Below are positions 1 through 5,977 of a stretch of DNA of 6,061 nucleotides, piece after piece. Made by a program: the position numbers and the translations under genes. Origin of the DNA: Desulfuromusa sp. (GTDB taxonomy: Bacteria > Desulfobacterota > Desulfuromonadia > Desulfuromonadales > Geopsychrobacteraceae); the NCBI GenBank assembly GCA_029934095.1, contig JAOZMV010000101.1:1-6061 (forward strand). The letters are read 5' to 3'. How positions within the stretch are numbered: position 1 is the stretch's first letter; every line of letters starts with the position of its first letter. The notes under the pieces were generated by a model. The model did no database searches, was not told the origin of the DNA, and was given only the letters and a program-made list of their open reading frames with translations.

Positions 1-23
1 ATTGAAATCGCACTGTTACTCAA
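1..23 (-). CDS. atpH: ATP synthase F1 delta subunit, first codons only (runs off the window)
   Basis: Only seven full codons are visible, reading M-S-N-S-A-I-S from a TTG start at 23-21. The TTG overlaps the atpF stop codon in the 4-base arrangement TTGA, a typical translational-coupling junction. A GGGAG Shine-Dalgarno-like sequence lies about 7 bases upstream, inside the end of atpF. In F-type ATP synthase operons the delta subunit (stator cap on F1, linking the b subunits to the alpha3beta3 head) normally follows b, and delta proteins often begin with a short Ser/Asn/Ala/Ile stretch like this one. The identity therefore rests on gene order, the junction and a very short N-terminus. The remainder lies outside the window, and the TTG start is unproven. 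Confidence 0.66.
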
Positions 24-601
24 TGTAACTCTCCCACCTTCTGCATATACTCGTCGATAAGACGGGTATCGTCGTCTTTGGTGAAGTTCTTCTTCAACAG
101 TTCTTCGGCAATACCGACGGCCAGATGAACCGCTTCACGTTGCAGCTCTGTCTTTGCATTGGCCACCTCAAGCGCGACTGCGTTCTCTGCATCCTGCTCA
201 ATCTTTACAGCCATAAGTTTTGCACTTTCAATGATCTTTATTTTTTCTAATTCCCCTTCACGGCGAATAGAATCACTGATTGTGGCAATTTCTTCGGTCG
301 CTTGAGCTAATTTACGATCGTACTCAGAAAATTTAGCCTCAGCTTCTTCCTTAATCCGTTTCGCTTCAGCGAGGGTTTTTTCAATCTCTTCCCGCCGTCC
401 AGCCAGCCCTTTTTTTACCGGTTTCGCTAAAAAATAAACCAGGATAGCGACAACAATAGAGAAATTAAAGATTCGATAGAGAAAATCCTTCAGCAGAACA
501 CCGCTGGCAACCTCATGGCCACCACCAGAGGCAAAGGAAACCCCACTGATGAGTCCAACAAGAAGTAGCGATAAAAGAACAGCTTTAATGTGTTTGTGCA
601 T
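20..601 (-). CDS. atpF: ATP synthase Fo b subunit, with signal-peptide-like N-terminus
   Basis: This 193-residue protein is the b subunit of the peripheral stalk, which holds F1 stationary against the rotating c-ring in the cytoplasmic membrane. Residues 1-24 look like a signal peptide: basic start (H2, K3, H4, K6), hydrophobic core at about 7-21, and a possible cleavage site after VSFA (24). A glycine-rich SGGGHE stretch follows. The true membrane anchor is at about 44-60 (FNFSIVVAILVYFLAKPV), and the rest is a long charged helix rich in Glu, Lys and Ala, typical of the b-dimer coiled coil. The extra N-terminal segment makes it longer than the 156-residue E. coli b subunit; I recall similar extended b subunits in Geobacter-type bacteria. 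The ATG start has AGGA just upstream. It lies 21 bp after atpF' and overlaps atpH by 4 bases, so it is part of one operon. Which of the two b-type genes is called b or b' follows the usual order. Confidence 0.93.
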   Translation of the reverse strand: MHKHIKAVLLSLLLVGLISGVSFASGGGHEVASGVLLKDFLYRIFNFSIVVAILVYFLAKPVKKGLAGRREEIEKTLAEAKRIKEEAEAKFSEYDRKLAQATEEIATISDSIRREGELEKIKIIESAKLMAVKIEQDAENAVALEVANAKTELQREAVHLAVGIAEELLKKNFTKDDDTRLIDEYMQKVGELH

Positions 602-622
602 ATTTCCTGAACCTTCCCTGCC

Positions 623-1051
623 TTAAGCCAATTCCCGACCAAGGATTTTTGTAGAAATCTGCTCCGCCAGTGATTTAGCTTCGGTTTTCAAGGTCTTACC
701 GGCCTCGCCTGCTTCATTGGCAACTTGAGATTTGATCGCTTCGAATCGGGATATTGCTTTTCCGTGAGCCTCTGCAAGTAGTTTTGCCTCTTCTTCACTG
801 GCCGCTTTTCTTAATTTATTTCGCTCTTCATTCGCCTGAGACTTGGCATCGCTAAGCTGTTGCTGATAGCGCTGCATTTTTTCATCAATTTCCGCCTCCA
901 GAGCCTTCGCTCCGGCATGCAACCCGGTTAGCGTCTCGTGCCGCTCAGCCATAATCTTCTTGAGTGGCCGATAGAGTATTTTATTAAGTATGATCAGGAG
1001 AATAATGAAGTTAAGGAACTGCAGACCAAGGGTCCAGTCAACGCTTATCAC
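623..1051 (-). CDS. atpF': ATP synthase Fo b' subunit (second stalk subunit)
   Basis: This 142-residue protein is the second, diverged b-type subunit, which pairs with the b subunit encoded next to it to form a heterodimeric stator stalk. A short N-terminus (ISVDWT) leads into one membrane helix at about 8-26, then the characteristic LYRPL hinge (26-30) and a charged alpha-helical stalk of Ala/Glu/Lys-rich heptads up to the C-terminal ILGRELA. The b/b' arrangement is known from cyanobacteria, chloroplasts, alphaproteobacteria and Desulfuromonadales-like bacteria. The start is GTG at 1051, supported by AGAGG at 1060-1064 with an 8-base spacer; no better ATG lies nearby. It is the first gene of the ATP synthase cluster here. 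The gene is also called atpX or atpG in some genomes. Confidence 0.93.
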   Translation of the reverse strand: MISVDWTLGLQFLNFIILLIILNKILYRPLKKIMAERHETLTGLHAGAKALEAEIDEKMQRYQQQLSDAKSQANEERNKLRKAASEEEAKLLAEAHGKAISRFEAIKSQVANEAGEAGKTLKTEAKSLAEQISTKILGRELA

Positions 1052-1059
1052 CTAGATAA

Positions 1060-1064
1060 CCTCT
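1060..1064 (-). promoter_or_regulatory. Ribosome binding site of atpF' (supports the GTG start)
   Basis: AGAGG on the minus strand, 8 bases before the GTG codon. It fixes the non-ATG start of atpF' because no ATG is available in frame at a comparable distance. Confidence 0.7.
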
Positions 1065-1150
1065 TTGGATGGTGTTTTCGATACACTAATGTGCAGATAC
1101 CGAGTATGAACATGATTTATAAAATAGGGGTTTTGATTAAGGCACGAATA

Positions 1151-1178
1151 GCTATCACAGTTCAGAGTTCCATGTCAA
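1151..1178 (-). promoter_or_regulatory. Candidate sigma-70 promoter of the ATP synthase operon
   Basis: A perfect -35 hexamer TTGACA occupies 1178-1173 on the minus strand. Sixteen bases later, a weak -10 element GATAGC (3 of 6 matches to TATAAT) at 1156-1151 is preceded by TG in the extended -10 position. Transcription would begin near 1145 and give a leader of roughly 90 bases before the atpF' GTG. The site falls in the only sizeable intergenic gap of the window, where a promoter is expected if ATP synthase genes are expressed separately from the par genes upstream. The -10 is poor, so the assignment rests mainly on the -35 and the context. Confidence 0.42.
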
Positions 1179-1241
1179 GCATTTGAATCCCTCATGCTGC
1201 ACATCTTAGATGCTGTTAACTATATGTATTTAAACTGTTTA

Positions 1242-1670
1242 TCAGCTACTTTTTTTCCCGTTGATTGATTTTACATTGATTGCCTCTTTGATCGGTTCTG
1301 ACATTTTAATCTCGCCATTAAAAATAACCTTTTCATCAATCTTTACCGATGGCGCTTCTATGCTTCCCTCTACCCGTGCCGGTGACCTCAATTCCACCAT
1401 GGTGGTGGCTTTAATATCTCCCTTAAAATGGCCACTGAGAATTAACGCTCCAACATGGATACTCCCCTCAATCTTGGCAGATTCACCAACAATCAAGGTA
1501 TCACTCGACTCTATTTCACCAGCAAAAACTCCATCGAGACGAACCATTTCATCAAAACTCAGCTTTCCTTCAAACCGACTCCCCGGTCCCATAAAAGCCT
1601 TGATATCTGCCTTGTCGAGCGCTATCGGTTTTTTCATGTTTGTCTGCTCCTGTTTTTTATTAATAAACAT
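1242..1670 (-). CDS. Bactofilin (polymer-forming cytoskeletal protein)
   Basis: The product is a 142-residue bactofilin, a protein that polymerises without nucleotide into filaments through a right-handed beta-helix. The core runs from about residue 23 to 125. It opens with the family hallmark IKAFMGPGSRFEGKLSF and continues with repeated turns of about 16-18 residues marked by Gly-x-Ile/Leu/Phe steps (GKL 35, GVF 47, GEI 51, GSI 69, GHF 80, GDI 84, GSI 102, GEI 119). Flanking tails are short and polar. Start choice: the frame is open from a GTG at 1682, but the ATG at 1670 has GGAG six bases upstream and gives an N-terminus MFINKK. This resembles the Met-Phe plus Lys membrane-targeting start I recall from Caulobacter-type bactofilins. 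A second ATG at 1637 with AGGAG nine bases upstream (131 residues) is a real alternative. The gene lies 39 bp after parB and is probably in the same transcript. Confidence 0.92.
   Translation of the reverse strand: MFINKKQEQTNMKKPIALDKADIKAFMGPGSRFEGKLSFDEMVRLDGVFAGEIESSDTLIVGESAKIEGSIHVGALILSGHFKGDIKATTMVELRSPARVEGSIEAPSVKIDEKVIFNGEIKMSEPIKEAINVKSINGKKSS
1647..1651 (-). promoter_or_regulatory. Alternative internal ribosome binding site in the bactofilin gene
   Basis: AGGAG lies nine bases before an in-frame ATG at 1637-1635. If used, it would give a shorter bactofilin (starting MKKPIALDK) without the MFINKK segment. It competes with GGAG at 1677-1680, which serves the ATG at 1670. Both sites look functional by spacing. 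Confidence 0.4.
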
Positions 1671-1709
1671 ACTGTTCTCCACTTTCCATTTAAGTTTATT
1701 GTCGCAACA

Positions 1710-2570
1710 TTAAACACCAAGTAAATCCAGAATTCTACTTAGCTCATCCTGATCATGGTAGCTGATTTCTATCCGCCCCCCCTGTCCCTTTGACAACAGT
1801 TTCACCTGGGTTCCCAACTGTTCCTGAAGAGTGTTTTCAAGTGCAATCAGATTGGGATCTACCAACTTTGCGACAACCGGTTTGTGCACTTTTACACCAA
1901 ACATACTTTTGATTTTTTTAATCAGTTTTTCTGTTTCCCGAACCGATAATTTTTTTCTGATGATTTCCTGACTGGCTTCGATAATATCTTCTTCTTGCTC
2001 AAGAGCTAACAGCGCCCTGGCATGCCCCATGCTCAGACGGTTTTCAATCAGATCATTTTTGACCTTTTCCGGCAAGCGCAGTAATCTTAAAGCGTTGGCT
2101 ATAGTTGATCGATCCTTACCAACCCGGGTTGCAACTTCTTCCTGAAGCAAATCGAAGCTGTCCATTAAATAGCGGTAAGCTTCTGCTTCTTCCAGGGGAT
2201 TAAGATCTTCTCGTTGAATATTTTCTATCAACGCTATCTCCATCGCCCAATCTTCAGAAACATCCTGGATAACAACCGGAACACGATCCAGCCCGGCTTT
2301 TTGTGCCGCTCGCCAGCGCCTTTCACCAGCTATAATTTGGTAGTAGTCATCTTGGCGCCGCACCACCAAAGGTTGGATAATCCCCTTCTCTACTATAGAA
2401 GCAACCAATTCAGCCATCTTACCGTCATCAAAGGTTTTACGCGGTTGTTGGCTATGCGGTTTCAGTTCTTCAATCGGACAGGAAAAATATTTTTTTCCCC
2501 CCTCCTGAGCAGCAGAATTTAACAGGGCACCAATTCCCTTCCCCAGAGCGGGGCGTCTCAACTTAGCCAT
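1710..2570 (-). CDS. parB: Chromosome-partitioning protein ParB (CTP-dependent parS-binding clamp)
   Basis: This 286-residue ParB/Spo0J protein binds parS, loads onto DNA as a CTP-dependent sliding clamp, and stimulates ParA. In order: a short basic ParA-contacting N-terminus (MAKLRRPALGKGIGALL, 1-17); the CTPase N-domain at about 28-130 with GERRWRA (82-88) and ENIQREDLNP (116-125); a helix-turn-helix parS-binding region at about 142-168 (QEEVATRVGKDRSTIANALRLL); and a C-terminal dimerisation domain from about 238 to the end. The length is normal for chromosomal ParB. The frame is open ten codons further upstream, but ATG 2570 is chosen because the family N-terminus begins there and AGGAGG lies five bases upstream. 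It overlaps parA by 8 bp, which suggests coupled translation. A G6A7 run at codons 24-27 is a slippage-prone spot, but the frame is intact. Confidence 0.97.
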   Translation of the reverse strand: MAKLRRPALGKGIGALLNSAAQEGGKKYFSCPIEELKPHSQQPRKTFDDGKMAELVASIVEKGIIQPLVVRRQDDYYQIIAGERRWRAAQKAGLDRVPVVIQDVSEDWAMEIALIENIQREDLNPLEEAEAYRYLMDSFDLLQEEVATRVGKDRSTIANALRLLRLPEKVKNDLIENRLSMGHARALLALEQEEDIIEASQEIIRKKLSVRETEKLIKKIKSMFGVKVHKPVVAKLVDPNLIALENTLQEQLGTQVKLLSKGQGGRIEISYHDQDELSRILDLLGV

Positions 2571-3333
2571 GAGCCCCTCCTGCCAGAACTTCCTGTGCAA
2601 GATCCATATAGGCCTGTGCCCCCCGTGAGGCGATATCGTACATCAAAACCGGCTGTCCATAACTTGGCGCCTCCGAAAGTCTGACATTACGTGGGACAAC
2701 CACGCGAAAAACCTTATCACCAAAATGTGCCCTGATTTCATCACTGACCTGATGGCAAAGGTTGTTACGACCATCAAACATGGTCAGTAATATTCCATTA
2801 ATATCAAGTTCTGGATTTAATTCCTGCTGCACCAGACGGACTGTCTGCAATAACTGACCAAGCCCCTCCATAGCATAAAACTCACACTGTAAAGGAACCA
2901 ACACTGAGTCGGCCGCCGACAAGGCGTTGACGGTCAACAAACTGAGCGATGGCGGGCAATCAATGATCACATATTCGTAGTTTTCAACCAATGTCTCGAT
3001 TGCAAACTTCAGCTGTTTTTCTCGATCATCTTTACCAATCAACTCAATTTCCGCACCAATTAAATCGGTATTGGACGGCAACACATCCAGACATTCCAAA
3101 GCCGTCCGCTGCAATACATCCTGAGCCTCTTCCTCACCCAATAAAACATTGTAAATCGTTGAAATTACTTCTGTTTTATCAATCCCAAGGCCACTACATG
3201 CATTCGCCTGAGGATCCATATCAATCAACAATGTTTTCTTTTCCGCAGCAGCTAAAGATGCGGCCAGATTGACAGCTGTCGTGGTTTTACCGACCCCGCC
3301 CTTCTGATTTGCAATGGCTATAATCTTTGCCAC
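2563..3333 (-). CDS. parA: Chromosome-partitioning ATPase ParA (Soj type)
   Basis: This 256-residue deviant Walker-type ATPase moves or positions origin-proximal DNA with ParB by cycling on and off nucleoid DNA. Visible motifs are the deviant Walker A KGGVGKTTT (11-19, with signature Lys11 and catalytic Lys16), Walker A' LLIDMDPQ (35-42), and Walker B YVIIDCPPSLSLL (121-133, Asp125). There is no N-terminal DNA-binding extension, which fits a chromosomal Soj-like (type Ib-sized) protein rather than a P1-plasmid ParA. The start is GTG at 3333, supported by AGGAG at 3342-3346 with an 8-base spacer; no ATG is available nearby. It is separated from rsmG by 93 bp and overlaps parB by 8 bp. The order rsmG-parA-parB is the common origin-proximal arrangement. 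Confidence 0.97.
   Translation of the reverse strand: MAKIIAIANQKGGVGKTTTAVNLAASLAAAEKKTLLIDMDPQANACSGLGIDKTEVISTIYNVLLGEEEAQDVLQRTALECLDVLPSNTDLIGAEIELIGKDDREKQLKFAIETLVENYEYVIIDCPPSLSLLTVNALSAADSVLVPLQCEFYAMEGLGQLLQTVRLVQQELNPELDINGILLTMFDGRNNLCHQVSDEIRAHFGDKVFRVVVPRNVRLSEAPSYGQPVLMYDIASRGAQAYMDLAQEVLAGGAHG
2576..2581 (-). promoter_or_regulatory. Strong ribosome binding site deciding the parB start
   Basis: AGGAGG lies inside the last codons of parA, five bases before the parB ATG at 2570. It decides against the upstream in-frame ATG at 2600 (a start reading MHRKFWQEG), which would lie entirely within parA coding sequence. Confidence 0.8.
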
Positions 3334-3426
3334 TTATGAAACTCCTTTTATCGGCTAAACCAACTACCTGAAAAGCATTGAGAAGGCGACACAAAGCAGG
3401 GAGAATATCATATCTTCAGGTTAAAT
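3334..3426. other. 93-bp gap between rsmG and parA
   Basis: Besides the parA ribosome site, it contains a TATGAT hexamer (minus strand, 3412-3407) that resembles a -10 element but has no good -35 at the right distance. There is no T-tailed hairpin. It may hold a weak parAB promoter, or parAB may simply be read through from mnmG-rsmG. No parS-like sequence is present here. Confidence 0.5.
3342..3346 (-). promoter_or_regulatory. Ribosome binding site of parA (supports the GTG start)
   Basis: AGGAG, eight bases before the GTG at 3333. It settles the non-ATG start of parA. Confidence 0.75.
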
Positions 3427-4104
3427 TCAGCTCTTATTGTCGCCAATAAAATCCGGATTTTGTTTCCTCAGAACAATAAGCTGTCTCTCGGCTTGAGAAA
3501 AGGGGAGATGATAGGTTAAAATAGTCGGGTCGGTAAAACCCAAACTCCCTATTGTTGCTTCTGCTGTTTTCAATTCATTTCGACCCTCAGGCCCCTTCAT
3601 AACCAACAGCCGCCCTCCTGATTTCAACCAGGGGAGAGCACAGTAAAGTGAAGTCTCCAATGATGAAAAGGCGCGACTCACTATCAGGTCACATTTTCCT
3701 CGGTCAAGGGCGCCGAGCTCCAGATCTTCCATTCTTGATTGCACAACAGTAAGGTTGTCCAATTGCAACAACCGTTTGATATGTTTTTGAAAATTTATCT
3801 TCTTGCCGACGCTGTCTATCGACACAACCTGCAGAGTGGGGAGAGCAATCGCCAAAGGGATTCCCGGCAGACCTCCACCTGAGCCCATATCAATAATTTG
3901 CTTCGCATTATGCAGGTGGGGTAACAACAAAAGGGAATCGAGCAGGTGCTTCTCTATCGCCTCGTCACGGTTTCTGATTGAGGTCAGGTTAATACGCTGA
4001 TTCCAACGCAACAATTCATCCAGAAAACGTATTTCTTCTTTGATGGCTTTTTCAGATAACTGCAGCTCAAGCCGCGACAACCCCTCAATAAAACTGTCAG
4101 ACAT
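3427..4104 (-). CDS. rsmG: 16S rRNA (guanine-527-N7) methyltransferase RsmG
   Basis: This 225-residue SAM-dependent methyltransferase (old name GidB) makes m7G at position 527 of 16S rRNA in the small subunit. Family landmarks are RWNQRINLTSI (33-43), the HLLDSLLLL segment (53-61), the SAM-binding loop IIDMGSGGGLPGIPLAI (70-86), the acidic strand VVSIDSVGKK ending the second beta strand (about 93-102), the DLIVSRAFSSL motif (about 139-149) and the LLVMKGPE motif. Length is slightly above the 207 residues of E. coli RsmG. The ATG lies inside the end of mnmG, overlapping by 8 bp (ATGTCTGA), so translation is probably coupled; the ribosome site is only a weak AAGAAG. Loss of this enzyme gives low-level streptomycin resistance in several bacteria. 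Confidence 0.96.
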   Translation of the reverse strand: MSDSFIEGLSRLELQLSEKAIKEEIRFLDELLRWNQRINLTSIRNRDEAIEKHLLDSLLLLPHLHNAKQIIDMGSGGGLPGIPLAIALPTLQVVSIDSVGKKINFQKHIKRLLQLDNLTVVQSRMEDLELGALDRGKCDLIVSRAFSSLETSLYCALPWLKSGGRLLVMKGPEGRNELKTAEATIGSLGFTDPTILTYHLPFSQAERQLIVLRKQNPDFIGDNKS

Positions 4105-5965
4105 GATACTTCTTACGCAGATAAATCTGGATGACTGCGATTGCTGCCGGTGTCACACCCTGTATTCTACCTGCATGGCCAAGACTTGTGGGTCGGATTT
4201 TCTTGAGCTTTTCACGAACCTCAGTAGAGATACTTGGAATCAATGCATAGTCAATATTGGTGGGAATTTTTACATCTTCTTGTTCTCGAAACCTTTCAAC
4301 CTGCTCAAGCTGCCGCTTGATATAACCTTCATATTTTACCGCAATCTCTACCTGCTCAAGGGCTTGTGCCGAAAAAGACCCCAGCTCTGGAAATATCTCT
4401 CCCAGTTGATTGATATTGATCTCCGGTCGCCGCAACAACTGCTCCAGACTTAAGCCACTCTTCAACTCACCCAACTCAAGTTTCTCTACAATTCTGCGAT
4501 CGGAAGAGGTCACACTTTTGTTCTTTATGATTTGGGTGGCAGCACCAACCTGCTCCTGCTTAGCAAGATACTTCTCCCACCGCGCATCACTCACCAGTCC
4601 AATCTTACGTCCGAGTTCTGTTAATCGCTGATCAGCATTATCTTCACGCAGCAACAGTCGATATTCGGACCGGGAAGTAAACATTCGGTAGGGATCTGTC
4701 GTCGGTTGGGTTATCAGATCATCGACCATCACCCCAAGGTAACCTTCATCCCGACCAATAATGACCGGCTCTTTGTCTGTGCATTGATGGGCGGCATTTA
4801 TTCCTGCGAGCAAGCCCTGCCCTGCGGCCTCTTCATAACCCGAAGTCCCATTGATCTGACCCGCATGAAATAAGCCCGCAACAGCCCTGGTCTCTAAGCT
4901 CGCATTTAATTGCATCGGTTCGACAAAATCATATTCAATTGCGTAACCGGGTCGCATTATCTCTACCCGCTCAAACCCTACCATGGAACGAAAGTAGGCT
5001 AACTGCACATCCGCTGGCAGTGACGTGGACAAACCACTGGGGTACATTTCGCTACCGCGAACCCCCTCTGGCTCAAGGAAGGATTGGTGGCTTTTTTTAT
5101 CGGCAAAGCGGACAACCTTATCCTCAATTGAAGGGCAGTAGCGTGGGCCAACCCCCTCAATCACACCTGAAAACAAAGGCGACCGATCCAGGCCAGCGCG
5201 AATTATCTGATGAGTTTTTTCATTTGTTTCAGCAATATAACAGTCAACCTGCGTCCTCTCTATCTTATCGGTCATAAAAGAAAACGGCTTTATTAACTTA
5301 TCTCCGGGTTGCCTTTCCAGTTTTGAAAAATCGATTGATCGGGCTGACAATCTGGCCGGCGTCCCTGTTTTCAAACGGCCAACATGCAAACCAAGGGAAC
5401 CCAGTGAAGCAGAAATGCCTTCAGCGGAGGGTTCTCCAGCTCGCCCCCCGGCATAGTGATTCAAACCGATATGGATCAAACCACGCATAAAAGTTCCAGT
5501 CGTCAGAACAACCGTCTTACCAGAAAAAGTGACCCCTTCCCGGGTCCCAACACCAACAATACGATTTCCCTTCACCAACAATTCATCAACCAACCCCTGC
5601 TTCAAATCAAGCAACGGTTCCCGTTCAATAACATTTTTCATTCGCGCACTGTAGGCCATCCTGTCAGCCTGCGCCCTCGCTGCCCGTACAGCTGGACCCT
5701 TGCGGGTGTTGAGACGACGAAACTGAATTCCCGTTGCATCTATATTCAAACCCATCTCCCCACCCATAGCGTCAATCTCATGGACAAGGTGACCCTTCGC
5801 CAACCCACCGATGGAAGGGTTACAGGACATCTGCGCAACAGTATCCAACCCAATCGTTAACAACAGCGTGGTGCAACCTATTCTTGCCGCAGCCAGCGCC
5901 GCCTCACAACCAGCATGCCCCGCACCAACAACAATAACCTGATAATCTTTACCGTAACTACTCAT
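4097..5965 (-). CDS. mnmG: tRNA uridine-34 5-carboxymethylaminomethyl modification enzyme MnmG (GidA)
   Basis: This full-length 622-residue FAD protein works with MnmE to install (carboxymethyl)aminomethyl at C5 of wobble uridine 34 in several tRNAs, using NADH, FAD and methylene-tetrahydrofolate. The FAD-binding GAGHAG is at 14-19. The conserved cysteines are present at the same positions as I recall for E. coli: Cys48 in MSCNPSIGGLAKGH and Cys277 in GVGPRYCPSIEDKV. Other family blocks are RRLNTRKGPAVRA (83-95), HYAGGRAGEPSAEG, RLKTGTPARL (197-206), SRSEYRLLLREDNAD and the C-terminal GHAGRIQGVTPAAIAVI, which contributes to MnmE and tRNA contact. The ATG at 5965 has GAGGT at 5978-5982, a rather long 12-base spacer. 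It follows mnmE by 36 bp with a parS site in the gap, and its 3' end overlaps rsmG by 8 bp. Confidence 0.98.
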   Translation of the reverse strand: MSSYGKDYQVIVVGAGHAGCEAALAAARIGCTTLLLTIGLDTVAQMSCNPSIGGLAKGHLVHEIDAMGGEMGLNIDATGIQFRRLNTRKGPAVRAARAQADRMAYSARMKNVIEREPLLDLKQGLVDELLVKGNRIVGVGTREGVTFSGKTVVLTTGTFMRGLIHIGLNHYAGGRAGEPSAEGISASLGSLGLHVGRLKTGTPARLSARSIDFSKLERQPGDKLIKPFSFMTDKIERTQVDCYIAETNEKTHQIIRAGLDRSPLFSGVIEGVGPRYCPSIEDKVVRFADKKSHQSFLEPEGVRGSEMYPSGLSTSLPADVQLAYFRSMVGFERVEIMRPGYAIEYDFVEPMQLNASLETRAVAGLFHAGQINGTSGYEEAAGQGLLAGINAAHQCTDKEPVIIGRDEGYLGVMVDDLITQPTTDPYRMFTSRSEYRLLLREDNADQRLTELGRKIGLVSDARWEKYLAKQEQVGAATQIIKNKSVTSSDRRIVEKLELGELKSGLSLEQLLRRPEININQLGEIFPELGSFSAQALEQVEIAVKYEGYIKRQLEQVERFREQEDVKIPTNIDYALIPSISTEVREKLKKIRPTSLGHAGRIQGVTPAAIAVIQIYLRKKYHV

Positions 5966-5977
5966 CTTGTAATAAGT

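Larger units (their letters stand above)
1052..1241. other. 190-bp AT-rich intergenic region between bactofilin and ATP synthase genes
   Basis: The gap holds the candidate promoter and the atpF' ribosome binding site. I find no open reading frame of useful length with a ribosome site. There is no convincing hairpin followed by a T-run, so the bactofilin transcript has no visible intrinsic terminator. A weak CATC/GATG mini-hairpin near 1202-1212 lacks a T-tract. Confidence 0.7.

Noticed and set aside
938..1186. Plus-strand 82-codon open frame across the 5' part of atpF' and the intergenic gap
   Set aside because: It is antisense to a clear atpF', has no recognisable domain or convincing ribosome site, and partly mirrors the conserved b' coding sequence.
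1202..1212. Small CATC/GATG hairpin after the bactofilin stop as a terminator
   Set aside because: The stem is four pairs with no following T-tract on the minus strand, too weak for an intrinsic terminator.
1394..1405. 12-bp palindrome CCACCATGGTGG in the bactofilin gene
   Set aside because: It falls in-frame over Thr-Thr-Met-Val codons of the beta-helix and is explained by codon choice; no regulatory role is indicated.
1261..1713. Plus-strand 150-codon open frame opposite the bactofilin gene
   Set aside because: The minus-strand bactofilin has unmistakable repeat structure; the plus frame is its shadow and shows no family signature.
1932..1944. TGTTTCCCGAACC inside parB as a second, degenerate parS
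   Set aside because: Only the left half matches parS; the central CACGTG and the right arm are missing, so it is at best a chance half-site.
2571..2600. N-terminally extended ParB starting at the ATG at 2600
   Set aside because: The extra ten residues lie inside parA, and the family N-terminus and strong AGGAGG both point to the ATG at 2570.
3407..3412. TATGAT (minus strand) as a -10 box of a parAB promoter
   Set aside because: The hexamer is 5/6, but sequences 16-18 bases upstream match TTGACA poorly (about 2 of 6), so I do not call a promoter.
3365..3421. Inverted repeat ACCTGAA ... TTCAGGT with a 43-base loop in the rsmG-parA gap
   Set aside because: A 7-base match in a gap this size is expected by chance fairly often, and no T-run or known operator pattern accompanies it.
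5456..5860. Plus-strand 134-codon open frame opposite mnmG
   Set aside because: It lies entirely antisense to the most conserved part of MnmG, and its composition (Thr/Asn/Pro-rich, no motif) is that of a shadow frame.
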